Shown: positions 33,859-41,875, counted from the stretch's first letter. The stretch is 50,158 nucleotides of DNA from Clostridia bacterium (GCA_017465505.1 JAFTWB010000016.1:1-50158), one strand, 5' to 3'. Translations and numbers: made by a program. The notes: a model not told the origin generated them from the sequence alone.

Positions 33859-34039
33859 TGTACTTACTCCTTTATGTTAATTTCTTATCCTTATTTTACA
33901 TTGTACCTGTTAAGATAAATTTTGTATACCCTTAATTTATCTTTAAAATTTGCTTTTTACCTGATATTATCCTATTTTTTCTAAAACAAGAAAATTTTTT
34001 TGAAAACTTTATCCAAATTTTTAGAAAGACGGTGAAATT

Positions 34040-35104
34040 TTGAAAACAAAAGCCTCTATCCTGCTATTGTCGTTTTTTATCCTTATAACATTTTGGCTAA
34101 GCGGTTGTGAGCTTTCTGATATTTTAGGCTCTTCTCAAATCTCAAATAACTCAGACGCACCTCTTACCATCTCCTTTATAGATGTGGGTCAGGGCGACTC
34201 CACCCTCATAGAATGTGAAAACGAGGCTATGCTTATAGACGCAGGGCTTTACGGCAACAGAGAAAAGGTTATCAACTACCTCAGCAGCCGAAACATCAAA
34301 AATCTCCGCTACTGCGTGGCAACTCACCCTCACAGCGACCACATAGGCGGTATGGACGCAGTTATTTACACCTTTGACGTGGACACTCTGGTTTATCCCG
34401 AGGTCAAGTCCGAGTCAGCAAGCTGGAATTACCTTCTTGACGCCTGCGACGAAAGAGGCGTCAGCTATTATAACCCGGAAGTGTCCGACACCTTTACATT
34501 AGGCGGAGCAGAGCTTACTGTCCTCTCGCCTGCCAAGGGTGCAGAATACGAAAACACAAACAACACTTCTCTTGTGCTAAAGCTCACCTACGGTGACGTT
34601 TCCTTTATGTTTACGGGAGACGCCGAAAAAGAGGTTGAGCGTGAGCTCTTAGAAAGCTCCTTTGACCTCAGAGCAGATGTCCTTAAATGCGGTCATCACG
34701 GAAGCTCCACCAGCACCACCAAGGAATTTCTTGAGGCGGTAAACCCTTTCTCGGCGGTTATTTCCTGCGGAAAAGGCAACGATTACGGCCACCCTCACAG
34801 TGAAACCGTCACCAATCTTAAAAATCAGAATGTTCAGATTTACCGCACAGACAAAAGCTCCACAATAGTGGCTCAGTCAGACGGCAAGGAGATAACTTTC
34901 TTTTCTGCCTCGGGCTCGGAAATCACCCAGAGCAAAACCGAAACTACTCTTTTTGAGTACATCGGCAACACCTCAAGCTATGTTTTCCACCGAAGCGACT
35001 GTGCCTCTGTAAAAGATATGAAAGAAAAAAACAAGATGTATTTCATCACTAAAACCGAAGCGGTGCTTATGGGCTACACGCCTTGCGGTGCCTGCAAACC
35101 TTAA
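34040..35104 (+). CDS. Extracellular ComEC-like metallo-beta-lactamase lipoprotein with Ada-like C-terminal domain
   Basis: 354 aa from a TTG start with GGTGA upstream. A lipoprotein signal peptide (FWLSGCEL) puts the modified Cys at residue 23. The MBL domain resembles the C-terminal domain of ComEC/Rec2: FIDVGQGDSTLIE, the metal motif THPHSDHIGG, FTGDAEKEVERELL and KCGHHGSSTST. The C-terminus (about 313-354), YVFHRSDCASVKDM and GYTPCGACKP, resembles the metal-binding DNA-repair Ada-type domain. The surface location and MBL fold suggest a nuclease or phosphodiesterase acting outside the membrane. No membrane channel domain is present. Confidence 0.88.
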   Translation: MKTKASILLLSFFILITFWLSGCELSDILGSSQISNNSDAPLTISFIDVGQGDSTLIECENEAMLIDAGLYGNREKVINYLSSRNIKNLRYCVATHPHSDHIGGMDAVIYTFDVDTLVYPEVKSESASWNYLLDACDERGVSYYNPEVSDTFTLGGAELTVLSPAKGAEYENTNNTSLVLKLTYGDVSFMFTGDAEKEVERELLESSFDLRADVLKCGHHGSSTSTTKEFLEAVNPFSAVISCGKGNDYGHPHSETVTNLKNQNVQIYRTDKSSTIVAQSDGKEITFFSASGSEITQSKTETTLFEYIGNTSSYVFHRSDCASVKDMKEKNKMYFITKTEAVLMGYTPCGACKP

Positions 35105-35108
35105 AGCT

Positions 35109-36164
35109 ATGAATTTGAGTATTACCGAAAAAATCGCAAAACACCCAAGTGTATGGGAAAAACTAAAAGAAGAAACCCGACCCCTTGTCCTTTACGGCAC
35201 AGGCAACGGAGCAGATATAGTTCTTGATATTTTCCAAAGTCTGGGCATAAAAGCTCAGGGCGTTTGTGCCAGCGACGGCTTTGTCCGCAAACGGACTTTC
35301 CGTGGCTTTGAGGTTATGAGCATACAAGACGCCAAGGATAAGTTTGAAAGCCCTCTTTTCTGTCTTTGCTTCGCCTCTTCCATTGATGAGGTTATGAAAA
35401 ATATAAAAGCTCTCGACCCTGTTGTCCCCGTGGTGCCTGTTTTCGGAAAAGACTACATTGACAGAGATTTTCTGCAAAAAAATAAGGCAGAAATTGATTC
35501 TGCCTACTCCTTGCTTGCAGATGAAAAAAGCAAAGAAATTTTTGAAAATATTCTCACATTTGAGTTTACAGGGGAGCTTTCTTACCTTACAAAAACCGAA
35601 ACAGACCGTAAGGAAGCCCTCACAGGCCTTCTAGGCTTAACAGACAAAGAGCACTACGCAGATTTGGGTGCGTACCGGGGAGATACAATAGAGGAGCTTA
35701 TAAATCTTTGCGGCGGCTTTGAAAAAGCATACGCCTTTGAGCCCGACAAAAAGACCTTTGAAAAGCTCAAAGAAAACACAAAGCACCTTAAAAACCTCAC
35801 CCTTTACCCCTATGCTCTCTGGAACAAAAATACCGCCCTCACCTTTTCAGGCGGAGGCGGCAGACAAAGCACATTGAGCGAAACAGGCTACACCGTGCAG
35901 GCGGTTTCTCTGGACAGTATCCTGAAGGACACAAAGCTCACCTACATCAAAGCAGATGTTGAAGGCGTTGAGAAAGAAGCCCTGGAGGGTATGAGCAAAA
36001 TTTTAAAGGAGCAAAAGCCCAAGCTTTGTATCAGTGCCTATCATAAGAGCTCAGATATTTTCAGGCTCATTCTCCGGATACACAGCATAAATCCCCACTA
36101 CAAAATCCATCTCAGGCACCACCCCTACATCCCTGCCTGGGACACTAACCTGTACTGTATTTAA
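35109..36164 (+). CDS. FkbM-family SAM-dependent methyltransferase
   Basis: 351 aa. An N-terminal Rossmann-like part (VLYGTGNGADIVLDIFQSLG, residues about 25-45) is followed by a linker and a C-terminal FkbM methyltransferase domain (YADLGAYRGDTIEEL near 195, AFEPDKKTFEKL near 220, YIKADVEGVEKEALEG near 285). Such two-part proteins occur in polysaccharide and glycan gene sets. The ATG at 35109 lies 4 nt after the preceding stop but has no clear ribosome site; a GTG at 35088 is an alternative. Substrate unknown. Confidence 0.82.
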   Translation: MNLSITEKIAKHPSVWEKLKEETRPLVLYGTGNGADIVLDIFQSLGIKAQGVCASDGFVRKRTFRGFEVMSIQDAKDKFESPLFCLCFASSIDEVMKNIKALDPVVPVVPVFGKDYIDRDFLQKNKAEIDSAYSLLADEKSKEIFENILTFEFTGELSYLTKTETDRKEALTGLLGLTDKEHYADLGAYRGDTIEELINLCGGFEKAYAFEPDKKTFEKLKENTKHLKNLTLYPYALWNKNTALTFSGGGGRQSTLSETGYTVQAVSLDSILKDTKLTYIKADVEGVEKEALEGMSKILKEQKPKLCISAYHKSSDIFRLILRIHSINPHYKIHLRHHPYIPAWDTNLYCI

Positions 36165-36166
36165 AA

Positions 36167-36571
36167 TCAATCAGCAGGAATAAAAGGAAGCTCAATGACT
36201 GTTCCTTTCTGAGTTTCCTGCTCATATTCTTCAGTCGCCTGCTGAGTTTCTTCAAATACCTCTGTGGCGGTTTCCCTTACGGCTTCAGTGCCTACAGTTG
36301 CATTTTCATTGCTTTCTGTATCAGGCATAGTAAAAATCTCAACAGCATTGCCCTTTTCATCCGTGGGCATAACAAGCTCTTTGCTTGCCTCGGTGCTTTC
36401 TGTTTTCTTCTCATCAAAAGAGGTTGAGGCTTCAGGTTTCTCGGTTTCAACAACCGAAGAGGCGGCAACACTCTCATCAACCTTGCCGGCATTTTCGCTG
36501 CTACAGCCAAAAAGCACAGCCATAACAGCAACAGCAACAAAGCCCACCCAAAGCTTCTTAAAATTAACCAT
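36167..36571 (-). CDS. Small Thr/Glu-rich lipoprotein with C-terminal IELPFIP motif
   Basis: 134 aa. A signal peptide ends in lipobox VLFGCSS, with Cys at about residue 23. The mature chain is a low-complexity, acidic stretch rich in Glu, Thr, Ala and Ser with no predicted fold, and it ends VIELPFIPAD. The same ending, IELPFIP plus two residues, closes the dockerin protein at 40243, which is otherwise unrelated. Its stop lies 2 nt from that of the convergent fkbM gene. Function unknown. Confidence 0.75.
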   Translation of the reverse strand: MVNFKKLWVGFVAVAVMAVLFGCSSENAGKVDESVAASSVVETEKPEASTSFDEKKTESTEASKELVMPTDEKGNAVEIFTMPDTESNENATVGTEAVRETATEVFEETQQATEEYEQETQKGTVIELPFIPAD

Positions 36572-36644
36572 AAAATCAACTCCTTGTTATATACAAAATT
36601 TTATCACAACCAACCCAAAAAGGCAAACACTTCATAACACTTCA

Positions 36645-36684
36645 AAAAAACACCACCCGAAAAAGTTAATCTTCTTCGGGTGGT
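36645..36684 (-). terminator. Terminator beyond a gene remnant
   Basis: ACCACCCGAA (36652-36661) pairs with TTCGGGTGGT (36675-36684); on the minus strand it is followed by GTTTTTTTG. It lies directly after the stop of the remnant at 36690. Confidence 0.88.
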
Positions 36685-36689
36685 TTGTC

Positions 36690-36908
36690 TTATACCCAAT
36701 CAGGAACGCTTATAACATCGGTCTGATTATTTCTCAACGTGAACTTAAGTGCCGAGCCATTATCACCGTCACCGCTGGCGGCAAGAACATCCTTTTTGCC
36801 AAACATTACAACAGAAATCTCAACCTTATACAAATCGCCACAAACAACACCAATTTCAGAGGCTTTTGAAAAAGGGGCTTTTATTCTCTCGTCCCCAAAA
36901 AACGCCTT
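36690..36908 (-). pseudogene. 5'-truncated gene remnant
   Basis: A 72-codon open frame on the minus strand runs from after a TAA at 36911-36909 to TAA at 36690. It reads like true protein (IGVVCGDLYKVEISVVMFG, AASGDGDNGSALKF, ending DVISVPDWV) and is followed by a strong terminator. It has no start codon with a ribosome site near its 5' end, so the front of the gene has been lost. The family is not recognised. The 456-bp gap between 36571 and 37028 otherwise contains only the terminator and the start site of the next gene. Confidence 0.55.
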
Positions 36909-37027
36909 TTATCCCAAAAACTTGAAGCAAAAGCACTCCTGTGCTAAGATGTAGCCACAGTCAGAAAACAATCAAACACAACAAACCCGACCAAAGCAAA
37001 AATCTTGGAAAGGTTTTGAGGTATGAA

Positions 37028-37900
37028 ATGAAAAACATAAAAAGCACACCAAATAAAACCACGGCACTGCTCAAAATGTTAGTTCTGACTCTGGTGACTG
37101 TTTTAGTGTTGACGGGTTCTTCTCTTGCTTTCTGCAAGGCAAATTACGCAGCTCTCAGAAAAATGGCAGAAACCCAAAGCAAGCCTGTCAGTGTATCTGC
37201 AATTGAGCCCAACACCTGCCTTAATATTACCTTAAACGGCCACAACATTTATCGTATTGAAAACACCTGCACAGGCCGACCAACCTGTATTTCGGTCAGC
37301 AAAACCGCCTTGGGTGCACAGCTTCAGCTTTTTGACAGTGACCTTAACCCCATTGACGAAGCCATCCCCAAAGCCACAGCAGACGGCTCGGTTTTTCTGG
37401 AAATTCCTATGAGTGCCGACAACGGCAAATTCTACTTTGTAGACATCAGCCACGACAAGGCAAGCTCAGACGAGGTCTGCACAGTGATGTACACAGATGA
37501 CTCTGCTTCATCCATTGGCGACGCTCCTCGTTACGACATTGGCCGCACGGTTCATCTCAGCACCAAAGGTAGCTACGCAGAAACCGTTGACGGGCGTATC
37601 GAAAACTTTGACGCCACAAAAGGTGTTTACAGCTTTGCAGTTGAAAAAAGCGGTGATTATTACCTCAACTTCAACGCAACAGGTGAGTGTAACTACAGCT
37701 TCATTATCCGAGAGGCAGGAAGCACTAATAATCCTGTTTACGCAAACTCAGGTATTCTCTACGCTGAATCCTTGGGCAAAGACCGTGTTCAGCTTAAGGC
37801 AGGAGTAGTTTACCATATATTCTACAACGCACACATCCGACAGGGTGGTGATTTGGAGTTTTCCATAACTCCCGTTTACCGCCCCAACTCAAAAAGCTGA
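37028..37900 (+). CDS. Uncharacterised secreted or membrane-anchored protein
   Basis: 290 aa, not recognised. The ATG at 37028 is preferred for GAGG 6 nt upstream. A hydrophobic segment (about residues 15-38, LVLTLVTVLVLTGSSLAF) is a signal peptide or anchor. The outer part is predominantly beta and contains two related halves, one around GHNIYRIENTCTG to KFYFVDIS, the other around YAETVDGRIENFDATKGVYSF to YYLNFNATGE, like two jelly-roll or pre-peptidase C-type domains. A TTCG-loop hairpin begins at the stop codon. Confidence 0.72.
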   Translation: MKNIKSTPNKTTALLKMLVLTLVTVLVLTGSSLAFCKANYAALRKMAETQSKPVSVSAIEPNTCLNITLNGHNIYRIENTCTGRPTCISVSKTALGAQLQLFDSDLNPIDEAIPKATADGSVFLEIPMSADNGKFYFVDISHDKASSDEVCTVMYTDDSASSIGDAPRYDIGRTVHLSTKGSYAETVDGRIENFDATKGVYSFAVEKSGDYYLNFNATGECNYSFIIREAGSTNNPVYANSGILYAESLGKDRVQLKAGVVYHIFYNAHIRQGGDLEFSITPVYRPNSKS

Positions 37901-37920
37901 TAAAGCTTCGGCTTTATTAT
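37900..37920 (+). terminator. TTCG-loop hairpin at the stop codon
   Basis: ATAAAGC (37900-37906) pairs with GCTTTAT (37911-37917) around a stable TTCG tetraloop. The first base of the stem is the last base of the stop codon. The T-tract is poor, so terminator strength is doubtful. Confidence 0.5.
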
Positions 37921-37922
37921 AC

Positions 37923-37995
37923 AGAGGCACAGTAAGCTGCCTCCAAAGGCAGGACTTCACCTGTTCAAAAGCTCCTGCCTCACAAAACAGGATAT
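37923..37995 (+). other. Three mutually exclusive stems in a gene-free stretch
   Basis: GAGGCA/TGCCTC, CTGCCT/AGGCAG and AGGCAGGA/TCCTGCCT share bases, so each stem excludes the next. No downstream plus-strand gene is close, so a switch is unlikely; it may be a decayed repeat. The rest of 37996-38129 is T-rich without a visible gene. Confidence 0.4.
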
Positions 37996-38129
37996 AAAGA
38001 TTCGAGGAAAAGCAAAATTTACTTACATAATTCTCCCCCCTTTTATAATTTTACATACCCAAGTTTATTTTAATTTCGTTCCTTTAATTTCCCCTTTCTT
38101 TCTGCTTTCCCAATAATCTTTTATATATA

Positions 38130-38167
38130 GCAAAGCCGCCGACGGTTAACTCCATCGGCGGCTTTGC
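38130..38167. terminator. Bidirectional terminator downstream of the MutS-like gene
   Basis: GCAAAGCCGCCGA (38130-38142) pairs perfectly with TCGGCGGCTTTGC (38155-38167). T-rich sequence lies on the plus side; the minus side has TATATATA. Confidence 0.75.
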
Positions 38168-38177
38168 ATTTTTATTT

Positions 38178-39893
38178 TCAGTTTGATTTTTTGTCGATTT
38201 TTTCTTTGATACTGTTAAAGGTTACGCCGTATTTTTCGGCAATATCTTTGGCGTAGCTGACACCCTGAGGCGGTGCTATGGAGATTTTAAAAGAACGATT
38301 GCCGTTTTCTACTCCTGTGACCATACTCTCAATTCGGCTCTTGCCCTCTATTTTATCGTTGATGTCCCCAAGGTTTCTGGCAAGGTCGTGCATATGGGTG
38401 TTGAAAATACACCTCACCCCCAGATACCTCATAGCCTTGATAACATCTCTTGCTATATAAAGGCCCTCGCTTACGTTGGTGGTAGCAAGGCTTTCGTTAA
38501 GAAGCAGTAGGCTGTTTTCGCTGGCGTTTGAGAAAATCTCAGAGAGGCGTTTGCTCTCTTCGCCAAGTCTGCCAAGGTCCACGGTGTCGTTTTCGTCAGC
38601 AGGAAAGTGAGTGTAAATATTATCCGAAGGGCTGAGGCTGAAGCTTTCAGCAGGCACATAGATACCATTCTGAGCCAATAAAAATGCAAGTCCCACTGCC
38701 TGAGTGATGGTAGTTTTACCGCCTCTGTTTGGTCCTGTGAGGATGTAGATTCTGGCTTTTTCGTCAAAGGCAAAATCGTTGGTAACAATATCCTCTGCCT
38801 TTGTGTCCTCAAGTCCTGCCACAGCTTTAAGTGCAAGCTTTACATTATAAATCCCCTGTGCCTTTGTTAATCTCAGGTCTTTGCTTAAAATTTCGGGCTT
38901 GCACAGAGCAAAGCCCTTGGCTCTTATTTTGTCACAAAGCTCAGCAAAGCGGATATAAAAGGTAATCTCGGGCATAAGGGTGATAAAGGTGTAGCCGCTG
39001 TTACCCACATATTTGTTGAGGGTGGATTTAAGGTTATTCACGGTGCGTTTTAAAATATCAGACACAACCTTTTTCAGAGCGTCGGAAAGAGGGTCTGCAC
39101 CTGTAAGGCCTGAAGTGGCAATGGTGTTGTCCTTCTGAGCACCTGTAACCGTCACACCCAGACCGAAGTTTGAGGTTGAGGGGTTACTGGGATGATAATG
39201 CAGAAAAGATGACACATCAGTGCCGTGGTTGAGCTCGCTCTGGTTTGAAGCAAATTTCATAAACTTCTTCAGCAGGCCGCTGTCTGTAAAAGCTTTGTCG
39301 TTTATGGAAATGACGCCAACGGTTTTAGGTCTGAGAAGGCTGTCAAGGTTAACACCCAGAGTGATACTTTTTATATCCCTCACCATCGAAAACATCTCGG
39401 TGATATCGGCTTTCAAATCGGTAAAGCCACTGTCAGCGTAAATTTCCTGTACCATTTCCCTGAGGGTAATAAGTCCCTGAGATTTAATGTCCAGCCCTTC
39501 CAGAGTATCCTTAATGGCGCTAATGCAGTCAACGTATCCGTCAAGCTCACGGAGTCGGTTAATAAGCTGCCACAAAGAAGAAGCTTCGGTGTCCTTCTGA
39601 AAACGCTCGATTTCTCTTAAATCCTTCAGCTTTAAAAGCAAAGCGGTAAGGTCATCTCTGAGTTTTGGAAAGTTGAGAAAATCCTCAAAAATCTCTGTGC
39701 GGTAACGGATAACCTCTTCATCGGCGGTGATATTTATAAGAAGATTCTTGATAATGTTAAGCTCGTAGGGGTCTTTTGTCAGGGTTTCGCAGATAAAATC
39801 CACAGAAAGGTCGTTCTGTGCCTCTTTGCCAAGAGTCATATAAGTTGCCTGTGAGCCTGAGGGCTTGAAAAGGCTGAAATCGGGATTTCTCAT
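38178..39893 (-). CDS. MutS-family ATPase (domain V), not MutS1
   Basis: 571 aa. The ATPase domain (about 390-560) has Walker A GPNRGGKTT, Walker B region LLLLNESLATT and IFNTHMHDLA. The N-terminal half is the helical core/clamp of the MutS family. The mismatch-binding domain I (FxE) and the C-terminal Smr nuclease of MutS2 are absent. Such short MutS paralogues are common in Bacillota; their role (recombination control, R-loop or ribosome rescue) is not settled. The ATG at 39893 has AAGGAAG upstream; the longer frame lacks a site. Confidence 0.87.
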   Translation of the reverse strand: MRNPDFSLFKPSGSQATYMTLGKEAQNDLSVDFICETLTKDPYELNIIKNLLINITADEEVIRYRTEIFEDFLNFPKLRDDLTALLLKLKDLREIERFQKDTEASSLWQLINRLRELDGYVDCISAIKDTLEGLDIKSQGLITLREMVQEIYADSGFTDLKADITEMFSMVRDIKSITLGVNLDSLLRPKTVGVISINDKAFTDSGLLKKFMKFASNQSELNHGTDVSSFLHYHPSNPSTSNFGLGVTVTGAQKDNTIATSGLTGADPLSDALKKVVSDILKRTVNNLKSTLNKYVGNSGYTFITLMPEITFYIRFAELCDKIRAKGFALCKPEILSKDLRLTKAQGIYNVKLALKAVAGLEDTKAEDIVTNDFAFDEKARIYILTGPNRGGKTTITQAVGLAFLLAQNGIYVPAESFSLSPSDNIYTHFPADENDTVDLGRLGEESKRLSEIFSNASENSLLLLNESLATTNVSEGLYIARDVIKAMRYLGVRCIFNTHMHDLARNLGDINDKIEGKSRIESMVTGVENGNRSFKISIAPPQGVSYAKDIAEKYGVTFNSIKEKIDKKSN

Positions 39894-40013
39894 AATTTGC
39901 ACTTCCTTTTTCGTTATGGGTTTATAATAACACATTAAAAAAAGCAATTCAATGACTTGAAATACAAATAAATTATGTTATTATAAATAGTATAAAAAAT
40001 AAAAGGTGATTTT

Positions 40014-40217
40014 ATGGATAAAAAGATGATTGAACGCATAAACCAGCTTGCCCGTAAGAAAAAAGCTGAGGGACTTACTGAGGCTGAAACCAAGGAGCAA
40101 AAGGAGCTTTACAAGGTTTATTTGGCTGAAATCCGCGGTCAATTTTCTCAGACTTTGGAAAATGTAAGCATTAAAGAAGCCGACGGCTCTGTTGTGCCTC
40201 TTAAGAAAAAAGATTAA
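40014..40217 (+). CDS. DUF896 (UPF0291/YnzC-like) small protein
   Basis: 67 aa, highly charged. The family pattern MIERINQLARKKKAEGLTEAE and KELYKVYLAEIRGQF is exact. Members form a short two-helix hairpin and are linked in B. subtilis (YneB-YnzC) to the SOS response, but the function is not known. AAAGGTGA precedes the ATG. A TTGAAA (39957) and TTATAA (39981) pair is a weak promoter candidate. It is followed 25 nt later by the dockerin gene. Confidence 0.92.
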   Translation: MDKKMIERINQLARKKKAEGLTEAETKEQKELYKVYLAEIRGQFSQTLENVSIKEADGSVVPLKKKD

Positions 40218-40242
40218 GATTACCTGACAGGAGTACTGTACG

Positions 40243-41133
40243 ATGAAAAAGTTATTTTCTGCACTGATTATTTCTGCACTCTTACTCTCTCTCGGCACGG
40301 TCATTGCCTTTGCCGACAACAACACCACCGAAATTATCCCCGGCAATTTTTACAAGCAGGGTGATGTTAACCTTGACTCAAAGGTAAACATCAAGGACGC
40401 CACTCTTATTCAGAAGCACCTTGCTAAAATCAAGGAAATTTCAGAGCTTCAGCTCAGCCTTGCCGATGTTGACAGCAAAAAGGGCGTCAACGTAAAAGAC
40501 GCAACCTACCTTCAGAAGTGGCTGGCAGGCATTGTAGAGGAGCTTCACAAGCCTCAGGGTGATTCTCAGCCTTCAACAATCACAATAAGTACCAATGAAA
40601 CAGGCGAGCAGACAACTGCTTCTTCTGTAAAAGAAAGCCAATCTGCCGAAGCTACCACTGTTAAGCCAAGTTCAGTTGCTACAAAGCCTACTGAGACGAC
40701 CACTGTAAAACCAAGTGCAATTGTCACTGACCCTACCGAAGTTACTACTATTAAGCCAAGTGCAATTGTCACTGACCCTACTGAGGCGACTACTGTTAAG
40801 CCAAGTTCAATTGTCACCGACCCTACCGAGGCTACCACTGTTAAGCCCAGTACAGTTGTCACCGACCCTACCGAGGCTACTACTGTTAAGCCCAGTACAA
40901 TTGTCACCGACCCCACCGAGGCTACCACTGTTAAACCCAGTACAATTGTCACCGACCCCACCGAGGCTACTACTGTTAAGCCCAGTACAATTGTCACCGA
41001 CCCTACCGAGGCTACCACTGTTAAGCCCAGTACAATTGTCACTGACCCTACCGAAGCTCCAACCACAGAGGCAACCAAGCCAACCCGTGACCCCAACAAG
41101 CCTATTGAGCTTCCTTTTATTCCTGTAAAATAA
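40243..41133 (+). CDS. Secreted type I dockerin protein with Thr/Pro repeats and IELPFIP C-terminus
   Basis: 296 aa. A signal peptide (1-24, cleavage near AFA-DN) is followed by a type I dockerin (about 38-98) with two EF-hand-like repeats, GDVNLDSKVNIKDATLIQKHL and ADVDSKKGVNVKDATYLQKWL in approximate form. Residues 135-269 are nine tandem 15-residue repeats (consensus TEATTVKPSTIVTDP) that resemble a cell-surface or glycosylated linker. The protein ends PIELPFIPVK, like the lipoprotein at 36167. No enzyme domain is attached and no cohesin is visible in the window. A dockerin with only a repeat spacer could be a structural cell-surface protein. Confidence 0.88.
   Translation: MKKLFSALIISALLLSLGTVIAFADNNTTEIIPGNFYKQGDVNLDSKVNIKDATLIQKHLAKIKEISELQLSLADVDSKKGVNVKDATYLQKWLAGIVEELHKPQGDSQPSTITISTNETGEQTTASSVKESQSAEATTVKPSSVATKPTETTTVKPSAIVTDPTEVTTIKPSAIVTDPTEATTVKPSSIVTDPTEATTVKPSTVVTDPTEATTVKPSTIVTDPTEATTVKPSTIVTDPTEATTVKPSTIVTDPTEATTVKPSTIVTDPTEAPTTEATKPTRDPNKPIELPFIPVK
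40645..41049 (+). repeat. Nine tandem 45-bp repeats inside the dockerin gene
   Basis: Nine in-frame 45-bp units encode residues 135-269. The later units are nearly identical (IVTDPTEATTVKPST) and the first ones more divergent, as expected for slippage or unequal exchange at the 3' side. The repeat opens long frames in other phases and on the other strand; these are side effects. Confidence 0.95.
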
Positions 41134-41153
41134 CATTCACAGCAAAAAAATCG

Positions 41154-41186
41154 CCGCTGAGGATCGCCCTCAGCGGTTTCTTTTTA
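41154..41186. terminator. Bidirectional terminator
   Basis: CCGCTGAGG (41154-41162) pairs with CCTCAGCGG (41168-41176), with TTTCTTTTT on the plus strand and a T7 tract on the minus strand. It serves the dockerin gene and the convergent Spx/ArsC-like gene. Confidence 0.92.
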
Positions 41187-41534
41187 CTTCAGAGTATTGT
41201 ATTTTTCTTCCTTAAAGCCTATAAGTACTTTATCCTCTGTAACAATCAGAGGCCTTTTCACCAACATACCGTCACTAGAGAGAAGCTCAAGCATTTCGTC
41301 CTCATTCATTGTCTTGAGCTTATCCTTAAGCTCCATAGAGCGATACAAAAGACCGCTGGTGTTGAAAAACTTCTTAAGAGGCTCACCGCTTAAGCTGTGC
41401 CAGAGTGAGAGCTCTTCTTTGGTGGGGTTTTCTTCCTTAATATTTCTCAAGGTATAAGGTATGTTGTTCTCCTCAAGCCACGCCTGAGCCTTTTTGCAGG
41501 TGGTACACTTGGGATAGCAGATAAAAGTAACCAT
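41184..41534 (-). CDS. Spx/ArsC-family thioredoxin-fold protein
   Basis: 116 aa. The thioredoxin-like fold begins FICYPKCTTCKKA with a CxxC at residues 10-13; ArsC-type enzymes have one Cys here, while Spx/MgsR proteins have CxxC. DGMLVKRPLIV is the conserved RPhi-P loop near residues 90-98. It may be a Spx-like transcriptional regulator or an arsenate reductase relative (YffB/ArsC group). The RNA polymerase contact residue of Spx cannot be confirmed. AGGAG precedes the ATG, and the gene ends at the bidirectional terminator. Confidence 0.9.
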   Translation of the reverse strand: MVTFICYPKCTTCKKAQAWLEENNIPYTLRNIKEENPTKEELSLWHSLSGEPLKKFFNTSGLLYRSMELKDKLKTMNEDEMLELLSSDGMLVKRPLIVTEDKVLIGFKEEKYNTLK

Positions 41535-41636
41535 AAAAAATTCTCCTTTCCTGTATGTTTATTTTACCACAGAGTCCTTTTCACGGCAACTTTAAAATTT
41601 CCTTGTATTTCAGGATAAATTTTTGCCTCTGCTTTA

Positions 41637-41665
41637 TTGACTTTGAGGAAAAAAAGGACTAAAAT
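41637..41665 (+). promoter_or_regulatory. mgtE promoter
   Basis: TTGACT (41637-41642) and TAAAAT (41660-41665) are separated by 17 nt. Transcription would start near 41672, giving a leader of about 209 nt before mgtE. Confidence 0.8.
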
Positions 41666-41736
41666 TATAAAATAGCGGATAAATTTTATTTTTCGCCAAT
41701 ACTAATTACTAAACTATTTCAGAGAGGTGAGAGTTA

Positions 41737-41829
41737 ATGGACGCAGGAAGTAGCAACGGCACGGTTCCCGGTCGAAGTTGCAAGGTAGCTTTTGCAGATT
41801 TTTCTGCGTTTGGTTACCTCTTTGCATAA
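41737..41829 (+). CDS. mgtE leader ORF (30 codons)
   Basis: A short open frame with AGAGAGGTGA 6-7 nt before its ATG, stopping at 41829. It encodes 30 residues starting MDAGSSNGTVPGRSC and ending FGYLFA. It overlaps the RNA structure described for 41746-41855 and lies 51 nt upstream of mgtE. The strong ribosome site and the position inside a long mRNA leader suggest a regulatory leader peptide, analogous to MgtL/MgtP in enteric bacteria but unrelated in sequence. Whether the peptide or the RNA is under selection cannot be told from one sequence. Confidence 0.6.
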   Translation: MDAGSSNGTVPGRSCKVAFADFSAFGYLFA

Positions 41830-41875
41830 TACACCGAACAAGTGCCTTTACTTCCGCCTATTACTTTTAGGAGGA
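41740..41875 (+). promoter_or_regulatory. Structured leader RNA of mgtE, candidate attenuator
   Basis: Long-range pairing closes the leader: GGAAGT (41746-41751) with ACTTCC (41850-41855), and GGCAC (41758-41762) with GTGCC (41842-41846). Inside are AGGTA/TACCT and GCAGA-type stems. CTTCC (41851-41855) could instead pair with GGAGG (41870-41874), the mgtE ribosome site, so the two folds are exclusive. The sequence does not match the conserved parts of the M-box Mg riboswitch that I can recall. Confidence 0.6.

Noticed and set aside
37923-37995. Riboswitch with alternative stems
   Set aside because: The three stems exclude one another, but no gene follows on the plus strand within reach; the next gene is convergent.
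40566-41099. Long antisense and out-of-frame reading frames over the dockerin gene
   Set aside because: They arise from the 45-bp repeat, whose length is a multiple of three, so every frame lacking a stop in one unit stays open in all.
41740-41875. M-box magnesium riboswitch upstream of mgtE
   Set aside because: GGTGAG and a GGAC-CAGG-like segment are reminiscent, but the conserved M-box core and its 3' part are not found; kept as an unassigned structured leader.
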